Shown here piece after piece: positions 1-6,151 of a DNA stretch of 6,771 nt (positions are counted from its first letter, which is position 1; the number at the start of each line of letters is the position of its first letter). The translations under genes were made by a program, and so were the position numbers. The notes under the pieces are model-generated. The model worked only from the letters and a program-made list of their open reading frames with translations, searched no databases and was not told the origin of the DNA. The stretch is from a bacterium (lineage in GTDB: Bacteria > Zixibacteria > MSB-5A5 > GN15 > FEB-12), in contig DAOUUR010000134.1 in assembly GCA_030668045.1 (NCBI GenBank), forward strand, positions 1 to 6,771, given 5' to 3'.

Positions 1-159
1 AAAATGAAAGTCACAGTTGGGGCAAACCCAGAGCAGTTCTTCCAGCTTCTTGCTATATGCAATCTCTCCGCAGGACTGGCACTTTGTCCACAGCCCTTCG
101 GGGATATTTTTCTTCTGCTGGGCTTCAACTCCAGGCTTATCTTTTCGAAACCAAGCCAT
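1..159 (-). CDS. accD: Acetyl-CoA carboxylase carboxyltransferase subunit beta, N-terminal 53 residues (cut by window edge)
   Basis: AccD and AccA form the carboxyltransferase that moves the carboxyl group from carboxybiotin to acetyl-CoA, giving malonyl-CoA for fatty-acid synthesis in the cytoplasm. Only the N-terminal zinc ribbon is inside the window. It begins MAWFRKDKPG and continues with a WTKCQSCGE stretch and a WVCPNCDFHF stretch. Cysteines fall at residues 27, 30, 46 and 49, the same positions as the zinc ligands I recall for E. coli AccD. The ATG at 159-157 lies three bases after the rimI stop codon. A GAGGA lies about 13 bases upstream inside rimI, too far to be a strong ribosome binding site, so coupling to rimI is likely. 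It is the last visible gene of the minus-strand operon. The crotonase-fold catalytic domain lies outside the window and cannot be judged. Confidence 0.93.
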   Translation of the reverse strand, partial: MAWFRKDKPGVEAQQKKNIPEGLWTKCQSCGEIAYSKKLEELLWVCPNCDFHF

Positions 160-162
160 AGG

Positions 163-624
163 TCAGGCGTCGTCCTCATCGGTATCAAAATAACGAACCA
201 TCACCAACGCATCCTCCACCGGCCTTCGATAATAATTAGGCTGCCGGTGCAGAAACCCGAAACCATGTTTTTCATAAAAGGCGCCGGCTTCGGTATTGGA
301 AGGCCTGACCTCCAGGATCAGGTACTCGCATCGGTGTTCGGTAACGACTCCAAAGATATATTCCAGAAGCTGTTTGGCAACCGATTTTCTCCGATGCCGG
401 GTCGGTACCGCCATATTGGTCAGGTGTGATTCTTCGCCCCGGATGTAATAGCAGGCGTAGCCAACGATCTCGCCATCGACCTCAGCCACAAGCGTACCCC
501 AGATTTCATCGGCAGCGTGCTCAACAAAGGTAGAACGGGGCCAGGGGTCTGAGAAAATCTCCCGCTCAAGCCGGAGAACCACATCCAGATCGTTCTCGGT
601 CATGGTACGGATGTCGACCTTCAT
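163..624 (-). CDS. rimI: Ribosomal-protein-alanine N-acetyltransferase family (RimI-like GNAT)
   Basis: This 153-residue protein has the GNAT fold and the RimI pattern. In other bacteria RimI acetylates the N-terminal alanine of ribosomal protein bS18 from acetyl-CoA. The C-terminal half matches best: LEVRPSN (residues 104-110), AFYEKHGF (115-122) and NYYRRPVEDALVM (130-142). Glu105 and Tyr117 correspond to the catalytic acid and base described for RimI. The acetyl-CoA pyrophosphate loop, normally Q/R-x-x-G-x-G/A, reads RRKSVA at 78-83, with Ser81 in place of the first glycine. The ATG at 624-622 was chosen because it gives family length and lies one base after the tsaB stop. The open frame continues upstream to 828, but only inside tsaB. 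The substrate is inferred from the family; rimI next to tsaB is a very common bacterial arrangement. Confidence 0.9.
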   Translation of the reverse strand: MKVDIRTMTENDLDVVLRLEREIFSDPWPRSTFVEHAADEIWGTLVAEVDGEIVGYACYYIRGEESHLTNMAVPTRHRRKSVAKQLLEYIFGVVTEHRCEYLILEVRPSNTEAGAFYEKHGFGFLHRQPNYYRRPVEDALVMVRYFDTDEDDA

Positions 625-625
625 T

Positions 626-1321
626 CTATTTGTCGGGGTGGCGTTGCTCAAAGCGCAACTCCGCTTGCGATTTTTGAAGGTAGGCCGGTTCCAGATCGCT
701 GATGTCATCAAGGTCGCCCCTCTCCAGCTTCTCAAGACCGAGATGCAGAAGATGCGAAGCGTCATACTCAATTTCACCGGGCGGCAATATGTTGGCAATA
801 TCGGGCAGACAGGTTGAAATGTGACCACCGATTCCGATTAGCTGCGTTGCATTCCAGTCGTGCACTAACGTTGTTTTCGAAACGACCGCCACCGACGCTG
901 GATCGGATTTACCGTCCTTAATCGCTGCCACAAAGACCTGGTCTCTGGTCAAAGGGATAATAACTCCTACCGGATCGTCCAGTTTTCCGAGGCGATAGGC
1001 GGCTACCTCAAACATTCCCACGCCAACCAACGGGATATCCAATGCCACCGACATACCCTTAGCCGCGGAAAGACCGATGCGAAGTCCCGTGAACGAACCG
1101 GGACCAACCGAGACAACCAGGGCATCAATTTCTCTCCTATCCAGATCGGAAGACTGCAACAACTCACCGATTTTTTTTATGAGAAACTGTCCGTGCGATT
1201 GTTTCACCTCTTCGGATGATTTCACGAGGCGATCACCGCCAAAACTCAGGGCCAACTTGAGAACAGAACTGGATGTATCAATAGCAAGAATGTTGCTCTC
1301 AGAAAAATCAGTCATGGGCAT
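626..1321 (-). CDS. tsaB: tRNA threonylcarbamoyladenosine biosynthesis protein TsaB
   Basis: TsaB is the inactive ASKHA-fold partner of TsaD. With TsaE it forms the complex that transfers threonylcarbamoyl to A37 of ANN-decoding tRNAs (t6A). The 231 residues match the usual length. Family marks are ILAIDTSS (11-18), QSHGQFL (41-47, the equivalent of the usual HSE region), VGPGSFTGLRIG (72-83), and LEPAYLQKSQAE near the C-terminus. Two in-frame ATGs compete. The one at 1321 (MPMTDF) has a weak GAG about 11 bases upstream. The one at 1315 (MTDF) forms an ATGA overlap with the tsaE stop codon. I report the longer form; the two differ by only two residues. TsaD and TsaC are not in the window. It is cotranscribed with tsaE and rimI. 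Confidence 0.95.
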   Translation of the reverse strand: MPMTDFSESNILAIDTSSSVLKLALSFGGDRLVKSSEEVKQSHGQFLIKKIGELLQSSDLDRREIDALVVSVGPGSFTGLRIGLSAAKGMSVALDIPLVGVGMFEVAAYRLGKLDDPVGVIIPLTRDQVFVAAIKDGKSDPASVAVVSKTTLVHDWNATQLIGIGGHISTCLPDIANILPPGEIEYDASHLLHLGLEKLERGDLDDISDLEPAYLQKSQAELRFEQRHPDK

Positions 1322-1749
1322 ACATAGGAAATCTCAATCTCCCGGTCCTGTTCATTTAGAATGCAAAAATCGAGTTGATAGTATCGCTCGGGCAACATGG
1401 CACGGGCTTTCTCTCCCCACTCAATTGCAACGATACCGTCCTTGCTGAGATAATCCTCCCAGCCCAGTTCGTGCAACTCGCTGGTGTCGCCCAGACGATA
1501 CAGGTCGCAGTGAAACAACGACCGCTTCCCCGGGTATTCATTGACGAGGGTGAACGACGGTGAGTTCACCAGTTCTCTATCCAGTCCCAGCCCACCGGCC
1601 AAACCACGAACAAAAACCGTCTTGCCGGCGCCAAGCGAACCGGTCAGCACCAGGATGTCGCCATCGACAAAACAAGTGGCGGCCAGCTTTTCGGCCAGAC
1701 CGCTGGTCTGCTCTTCGGAATGGGACACAATGTGCAGGACTGGTTTCAA
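1312..1749 (-). CDS. tsaE: tRNA t6A biosynthesis ATPase TsaE
   Basis: TsaE is the P-loop ATPase that drives turnover of the TsaB-TsaD t6A synthase. The 145-residue protein has a Walker A motif GSLGAGKT (37-44). It also has the family's SPSFTLVNEY (63-72) with the conserved threonine, FHCDLYRL (79-86), and AIEWGEKA (108-115) as the Walker B-like region with Glu110. The start codon is TTG at 1749-1747. It is supported by GAGGTGAT at 1760-1753, an eight-base match to the anti-Shine-Dalgarno sequence, with GAGG seven bases before the start. No ATG nearby in this frame gives a complete N-terminus. It follows porX by four bases and overlaps tsaB. The function is secure; TTG may lower initiation relative to ATG. 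Confidence 0.96.
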   Translation of the reverse strand: MKPVLHIVSHSEEQTSGLAEKLAATCFVDGDILVLTGSLGAGKTVFVRGLAGGLGLDRELVNSPSFTLVNEYPGKRSLFHCDLYRLGDTSELHELGWEDYLSKDGIVAIEWGEKARAMLPERYYQLDFCILNEQDREIEISYVCP

Positions 1750-1752
1750 GTC

Positions 1753-1760
1753 ATCACCTC
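1753..1760 (-). promoter_or_regulatory. Ribosome binding site for tsaE, overlapping the porX stop codon
   Basis: GAGGTGAT lies seven bases (counted from GAGG) before the TTG start of tsaE. The porX stop codon TGA (1756-1754) is part of this site, so ribosomes terminating on porX sit on it. This site decides the TTG start. It also shows that the organism uses Shine-Dalgarno initiation. Confidence 0.85.
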
Positions 1761-3313
1761 GGATTGAGTACGGCTACAGGAACCACCATCTCCTCAAGTG
1801 AGATACCGCCATGCTGGAATGAATTCTGGAAAAGGCGCACCATTTCATTGTAGTTGTTGGGATAGACAAAATAGAAATCTTCCCGAGCAATAATATATGT
1901 AGTCGCAAGAGTCAGCGATGGCAAACGCCACTCTTCCGGTTTCTTAATCAATACCGACTCTTTCGGGTTGGAATTTAGATTGTCGCCATACTTGTACCTG
2001 AGATTACTCGACGTTGATCGCTTCCCATGTGCAACTGTCCCGCGACGACAGAGTACCGATCCGTGGTCCGTTGTAATCACCACTGTGTAATCCTTCCTGG
2101 CAAATGCTTTCAGAATTGCAAAGAGCGGTGAATGTACAAACCAGCTTTTCATCAGGGAGCGGAAAGCTGCCTCTGTCCCGGCCATCTCTTTGAGAATAAC
2201 ATTGTTGGATTGACCGTGCGCCAGGATATCCAGGAAATTGAAAACCAGCGTTACGATTGGTGAGTCAAACAGATCGCCCACTTTCTTAGCGACTGTCTCG
2301 CCCTCGCTGTTGTTATAGATTTTAATATACTTAAGCCCTTTGCCATAGCGAAGACCGTTGCGGGCGAGATTGTCGGAGAAGAGTTGTTCTTCTTTCCGAT
2401 TCAGCGACCCCTCATCGCTCGCGTTGTAAACATCGGGGTAGGCACGATGAATATCATCGGGGAACATCCCCGCAAAAAGAGCATTCCGCGCAAACGGTGT
2501 GGCACTTGGCAGCATGGAGAAGTAATAGTTGCGCTCTACATTGAAATATTCCGCAACTAGCGGCTCTACCAACATCCACTGATCAAGACGCATGCAGTCC
2601 ACCACAATGAACAGCACCTTCTTTTTCTTCTTGAGCTCGGGAATGACAAATTGTCCGCTAATGTCGGGCGACAGGAGCGGACGATCATCGCTACTTAACC
2701 AACTCTGGTAATTGTTAAGAATGTATTTAGTAAACTCTCCATTCCATTCCTTACGTGTACCCTCAAGCGCCTGCTCAAGTCCGACATCGTTGTTCTCATC
2801 CAATTCAAGATTCCACGAAGCAAGAATTCGGGTAGCATCATGCCAGTCTTCCGGACCAAGGGCGCCAAACAGTCGTTGGTTGAAACGATTCGTCTCAGTT
2901 ATGTATCGTTTCATCAGAGTGTTGCCAATAATCTTTCGGGAGTCCAGCAGCCGCTTGATAACCATCAGAATCTGCGAAGGCACGACCGGCTTGACGAGGT
3001 AGTCATCGATCTTCTGACCGATCGCATCCTCCATCAAAGTCTCTTCCTCCGACTTGGTTACCATCACCACCGGAAGATGCGGCTTAATCTCCTTGATTTC
3101 TTCCAACGTCTCCAGACCGTCCTTGCCCGGCATCATTTCATCGAGCAGCACCAGGTCGAAACTCTCGTTGGTCACCAGCGCGATACCATCGTCCCCGGAC
3201 ATGGCTCCGACAACTTCGTAGCCCTTCTGTTCAAGAAACAGGAAATGCGGTTTCAGGGAGTCGATCTCATCATCCACCCACAAGATTCTCTTTTTGTCAC
3301 CTTGAGTCTTCAC
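1754..3313 (-). CDS. porX: PorX-type response regulator with PglZ (alkaline-phosphatase-fold) output domain
   Basis: This 519-residue cytoplasmic protein has three parts. The receiver domain (about 8-125) has Asp14/Asp15, phospho-acceptor Asp58 in LVLLDEMMPG, Thr86, and Lys108 in DYLVKP. A helical linker covers about 126-230. The PglZ domain (about 232-519) shows VVDCMRLD (Asp239), PSATPFARNAL with Thr272 as the expected nucleophile, LDILAHG (Asp362, His366), TTDHGS (Asp416, His417), VAHGKR (His429), and a terminal QHGGISLEEMVVP. Length, Asp58 and Thr272 agree with Porphyromonas PorX as I recall it. PorX controls type IX secretion genes with SigP, and its PglZ domain is reported to be a zinc-dependent oligonucleotide phosphodiesterase. 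GTG at 3313 is the only start that keeps the receiver intact; GAGGT lies about 13 bases upstream. It follows the kinase by 15 bases. Whether this host has type IX secretion cannot be seen here. Confidence 0.9.
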   Translation of the reverse strand: MKTQGDKKRILWVDDEIDSLKPHFLFLEQKGYEVVGAMSGDDGIALVTNESFDLVLLDEMMPGKDGLETLEEIKEIKPHLPVVMVTKSEEETLMEDAIGQKIDDYLVKPVVPSQILMVIKRLLDSRKIIGNTLMKRYITETNRFNQRLFGALGPEDWHDATRILASWNLELDENNDVGLEQALEGTRKEWNGEFTKYILNNYQSWLSSDDRPLLSPDISGQFVIPELKKKKKVLFIVVDCMRLDQWMLVEPLVAEYFNVERNYYFSMLPSATPFARNALFAGMFPDDIHRAYPDVYNASDEGSLNRKEEQLFSDNLARNGLRYGKGLKYIKIYNNSEGETVAKKVGDLFDSPIVTLVFNFLDILAHGQSNNVILKEMAGTEAAFRSLMKSWFVHSPLFAILKAFARKDYTVVITTDHGSVLCRRGTVAHGKRSTSSNLRYKYGDNLNSNPKESVLIKKPEEWRLPSLTLATTYIIAREDFYFVYPNNYNEMVRLFQNSFQHGGISLEEMVVPVAVLNPR

Positions 3314-3328
3314 AGTAGATTCATTACC

Positions 3329-4618
3329 TCATGTTGTCGCGTTATTGGATTGGCTGGAACACGGTTTCTCTCCGGCCACAGGCAGGCAAATCTCAAAAAG
3401 TGTTTCGCCCGGCTTGGAGCGCTTTAGACTGACCCTGCCACCATGGTATTCTTCGATGATGCGTTTGACCAACGTAAGTCCGAGTCCCCAGCCACGTTTC
3501 TTAGTAGTAAAACCGGCACGGAATATCTTGCGGATCGCACCGGCGGGAATACCTTTGCCGTTGTCCTCGATTTCGATAACGACCGAACCGCTTTTCTCTT
3601 CAACTTCGGAACGAATCATTATGCGCCCCGTCTTGGCATCAACCGCCTGCAGCGCATTCTTGATCATATTCTCAAGCGCCCAGCTAAACAGCTCGGTGTT
3701 TAAGGCTACCGGTGGAACATCGGTCGGCGTGAACAGAATCTGAATTCCCTGACCTTCAAACGGTAGTCGTCGTCGATAGTATTCCACCACATCGGTAACA
3801 ACATCGTTGAGGCGGCATGGTTCCAGTTCGGGGAATGATCCAATCTGCCCGAACCGCTGGGCGATTTTTTGCAGCCGCTCAATATCGACCTTCATGTTGC
3901 CCGCGGTGTCGGTGATGAAGGCATCTTTCTCGGAGGCCTCGGTGGGAACGGCGCACTCGTGTTCCATAACTTCAAGCCAACCCATCAACGATGATATCGG
4001 TGTTCCAAGTTGGTGCGCGGTTTCCTTCGCCATCCCCACCCAGATATGCCGCTCTTCGCTGCGTCGGATATTCTGAAACCCGATCATGGCAACGATAAGA
4101 AATGCTGCGACGATACCAATCTCAATACACGGCATCATCTTCAACTGGTTGATGACTTCCGAATCTCCATAGCAGAAATAGTTGACGTAGTTTTCATCGA
4201 GGTGAAGTGGAAATTCGCCGTTGTCGCGCAACATCTCCTCAGAGATGCTTCGCAACTTCTCAAACGATGCTCGAGTCGTATCATCGGAGGGAATCCCCTC
4301 GATATTGCGCCAATGGATCGGGCTGTGGTCGTTATCAAGAACGATGATCGGAAAATTCGCCTTGACGATGATCTCGTCGAAAATAAACTGAAGCTCATCA
4401 CCCGACGTTGGCGAGTTGGCCGCCATCTGCCACAACTTTACATACTTGGTGACCTGAGAACGGGTATCTTCTTTCAGCTTCTCGATTACATTAAATGTAA
4501 ACCAGATAAAGACAACAGAGATCGCAGCAACACCACCGAGCAGAAAACTCTTGAAAATCGTTGACCCGGAGATATACAAACCGGCGGTCTTGCCCTTTGT
4601 GATCGAACGGTTCGACAT
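3329..4618 (-). CDS. Membrane sensor histidine kinase, PorY-like
   Basis: The 429-residue kinase starts with a cytoplasmic tail, then TM1 (about 24-44), an extracytoplasmic segment of about 120 residues, and TM2 (about 164-183). No HAMP domain separates TM2 from the H-box. The H-box is MAKETAHQLGTPISSLMGWLE, with phospho-accepting His202. The N-box is ENMIKNALQA (Asn321), G1 is EDNGKGIP (351-358), the F-box has Phe366 and Phe370, and G2 is WGLGL (377-381). The ETAHQLGTP H-box and the KKRGWGLGL G2 region are what I recall of PorY-type kinases. Its likely partner is the response regulator just downstream. The ATG at 4618 overlaps the serS stop by one base (TAATG), implying translational coupling. 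The sensor segment has no family I recognise, so the stimulus is unknown. PorY assignment is by motif and neighbour, so I leave the symbol blank. Confidence 0.88.
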   Translation of the reverse strand: MSNRSITKGKTAGLYISGSTIFKSFLLGGVAAISVVFIWFTFNVIEKLKEDTRSQVTKYVKLWQMAANSPTSGDELQFIFDEIIVKANFPIIVLDNDHSPIHWRNIEGIPSDDTTRASFEKLRSISEEMLRDNGEFPLHLDENYVNYFCYGDSEVINQLKMMPCIEIGIVAAFLIVAMIGFQNIRRSEERHIWVGMAKETAHQLGTPISSLMGWLEVMEHECAVPTEASEKDAFITDTAGNMKVDIERLQKIAQRFGQIGSFPELEPCRLNDVVTDVVEYYRRRLPFEGQGIQILFTPTDVPPVALNTELFSWALENMIKNALQAVDAKTGRIMIRSEVEEKSGSVVIEIEDNGKGIPAGAIRKIFRAGFTTKKRGWGLGLTLVKRIIEEYHGGRVSLKRSKPGETLFEICLPVAGEKPCSSQSNNATT

Positions 4619-5883
4619 TAACCCAGTTTCTCTACTCCACCCATGTACGGACGCAGAACATCGGGGACCGTCAAGGTGCCATCGGCGTTCTGATAGTTTT
4701 CGAGAATAGCGGCGATCAAACGAGCCAGCGCCGTACCCGAACCATTCAGCGTATGAGGATACGACACTTTCTTCTCGGAATCACGGTAACGGCATTTCAT
4801 CCGACGCGCCTGGAAATCTTCAAAGTTGGAGCAGGATGAAATCTCCAGATACTTGTCCACACCCGCCGCCCAGAGATCAATGTCATAACACTTGGCAGCG
4901 GCAAACGACAGGTCACCCGAGGCCAGCGTGCTGACACGATACGGCATCTTGAGACCCTGAAGGATTTTCTCCGCCTGAAGCACCAGCGATTCGAGCTCGT
5001 CGTACGATTGTTCCGGCGACACGATCTTGACTATCTCCACCTTATCGAACTGATGCACACGAATCATTCCGCGCCCTTCTTTGCCAGCCGCTCCGGCTTC
5101 ACGACGGAAACATGGAGTGTAACCGACCATGTAAATCGGCAACTCCTGGTGGTCGATAATTTGTTGCTTGTAGATATTGGTCAACGGAACTTCGCCGGTC
5201 GGGATCAGGTACATGTTATCTTCGGTCGTTCGATACATGTCTTCTTCCAGCTTCGGAAGTTGCCCCGTACCGAACATCGAATCAGCGGTCACAAGATACG
5301 GCGCAGCTATCTCGACACATCCCGCCGCGACGTGAGTGTCAAGCATGTAGCTAATCAACGCGCGCTGCAGACGAGCGCCCAGACCTTTCAATAGATAAAA
5401 ACCGGAGCCACTGATTTTGGTAGCCGACGGAAAATCCAGGATACCGAGCTTCTCGCCAATCTCCCAATGCGGCAGCACTTTGAAATCCGGTTTGACAATC
5501 TCGCCCCAGTCGCGCACAAATTCGTTGGCCGATTCATCGGCCCCAACCGGAACCGAATCGTGCGGGATGTTCGGCAGCCAGATTATAGCGTCGTGCAGAT
5601 CGGTTTCGATTTCGCGCAGCTTGTTGTCAAACGCCGATATCTTCTCGCCCACTTCCCGCATCGCAGCGATAGCATCGTCAGCCGGTTCACCGGCCTTTTT
5701 CTTTTTGGCAATCTCGCCGGACGCCTGGTTGCGCTCGGCCTTGAGGGCTTCAACATTCCGGATTATCTCGCGGCGCTGTTCGTCGAGAGCGAGAATCCGG
5801 TCGATGTCGGAAGTGTCGTTTTTCTTTGCGATCCCGGCTTTCACCAGCTCGGGATTTTCTCTTATGAATTTGAGATCAAGCAT
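4618..5883 (-). CDS. serS: Seryl-tRNA synthetase
   Basis: SerS charges tRNA-Ser with serine in the cytoplasm. The 421 residues are normal for the bacterial type. The N-terminal tRNA-binding arm is a long antiparallel coiled coil (about 27-100), rich in Lys and Glu. The class II core follows: a TGEVPLTN serine-site loop (229-236), motif 2 around CFRREAGAAGKEGRG (258-272) with Arg260 and Glu262, VHQFDKVE (276-283), and motif 3 NGSGTALARLIAAILENYQ (380-398) with Arg388. The ATG at 5883 gives the standard MLDLKFIRENPE start, with AGGGA five bases upstream. It appears to be the first gene of the minus-strand operon, downstream of the promoter proposed at 5924-5951. I see no missing catalytic residue. 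Confidence 0.98.
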   Translation of the reverse strand: MLDLKFIRENPELVKAGIAKKNDTSDIDRILALDEQRREIIRNVEALKAERNQASGEIAKKKKAGEPADDAIAAMREVGEKISAFDNKLREIETDLHDAIIWLPNIPHDSVPVGADESANEFVRDWGEIVKPDFKVLPHWEIGEKLGILDFPSATKISGSGFYLLKGLGARLQRALISYMLDTHVAAGCVEIAAPYLVTADSMFGTGQLPKLEEDMYRTTEDNMYLIPTGEVPLTNIYKQQIIDHQELPIYMVGYTPCFRREAGAAGKEGRGMIRVHQFDKVEIVKIVSPEQSYDELESLVLQAEKILQGLKMPYRVSTLASGDLSFAAAKCYDIDLWAAGVDKYLEISSCSNFEDFQARRMKCRYRDSEKKVSYPHTLNGSGTALARLIAAILENYQNADGTLTVPDVLRPYMGGVEKLG

Positions 5884-5923
5884 TAGTGTCCCTGTAAGTT
5901 ATCTGTTTCTAACCGAATCCTAA

Positions 5924-5951
5924 ATTAAAGTTCCGACGGCCCGAAAGTAAA
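5924..5951 (-). promoter_or_regulatory. Candidate sigma-70-like promoter for the serS operon
   Basis: On the minus strand TTTACT (5951-5946, four of six to TTGACA) and TTTAAT (5929-5924, five of six to TATAAT) are separated by 16 bases. Transcription would begin near 5916, giving a leader of about 33 bases that contains the AGGGA site of serS. The match is by eye and the organism's sigma preferences are unknown. Confidence 0.4.
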
Positions 5952-5970
5952 GGTACAATGCATGGTTACC
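5952..5970. repeat. Small dyad abutting the proposed serS -35 box
   Basis: GGTA and TACC form the ends of a 19-base element centred on the palindrome ATGCAT; one extra base in the right-hand spacer makes it slightly asymmetric. It ends directly against the proposed -35 of the serS promoter, a usual place for a regulator site. The arms are only four bases, so chance is a real alternative. Confidence 0.3.
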
Positions 5971-5973
5971 AGC

Positions 5974-6026
5974 CAAACGCCCTACTCACGCTAACTTGCG
6001 ATCACATACACGCTTAGGGGGCTTTG
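5974..6026. repeat. Imperfect inverted repeat in the serS-rpmB spacer
   Basis: CAAACGCCCTA (5974-5984) can pair with TAGGGGGCTTTG (6015-6026). There are ten base pairs, one bulged C on the left and two extra G on the right, enclosing a 30-base loop. No T-run follows on either strand, so it is not an intrinsic terminator. It lies upstream of both proposed transcription starts, which argues against a leader RNA unless a more distant start is used. Confidence 0.5.
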
Positions 6027-6078
6027 AGGGGCCTGCGAGCCGATTTTCTGCGTTGAGGGCGCTATTTGGATCGATTTT
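6024..6078. repeat. Imperfect direct repeat, two copies
   Basis: TTGAGGG occurs at 6024-6030 and 6053-6059. Each copy is followed by CGATTTT, at 6041-6047 and 6072-6078. The start-to-start distances within the copies are 17 and 19 bases, and the copies are offset by about 30 bases. A partial third CGATTT lies at 6115-6120. The function is unknown; protein binding sites or part of a dispersed repeat would both fit. Confidence 0.5.
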
Positions 6079-6123
6079 GGTGGTACAGGGTGAAAAAAAC
6101 GGGAAACATGTGTCCGATTTGGC

Positions 6124-6151
6124 TTGTGTTTTCCGATAATTTGTGTAGATT
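6124..6151 (+). promoter_or_regulatory. rpmB: Weak candidate promoter for rpmB
   Basis: TTGTGT (6124-6129) and TAGATT (6146-6151), 16 bases apart, would start transcription about 30 bases before rpmB. GATAAT (6135-6140) is an alternative -10 but lacks a good -35. The neighbouring TAATTTG only loosely resembles the Bacteroidota -7 element TAnnTTTG. A promoter must lie in this area, but the exact boxes are uncertain. Confidence 0.25.

Noticed and set aside
625..828. N-terminal extension of the rimI open frame to 828
   Set aside because: It lies entirely inside tsaB in another frame, has no GNAT similarity, and the ATG at 624 gives normal family length.
2612..2630. Lysine-codon run in porX (five Lys) as a possible frameshift site
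   Set aside because: The longest A run is five bases and no A-AAA-AAG heptamer is present. The frame continues intact through the full PglZ domain.
2840..3427. 195-codon plus-strand open frame
   Set aside because: It is antisense to porX and the kinase, with no motifs or ribosome binding site, and is explained by the codon bias of the real genes.
4010..4564. 184-codon plus-strand open frame
   Set aside because: It is antisense to the histidine kinase, whose H-box and membrane segments are unmistakable on the other strand.
6079..6092. GGTGGTACAGGG resembling the T-box antiterminator core on the plus strand
   Set aside because: Only GGTGGTAC matches, there is no stem I or terminator/antiterminator pair, and it points towards rpmB and not serS.
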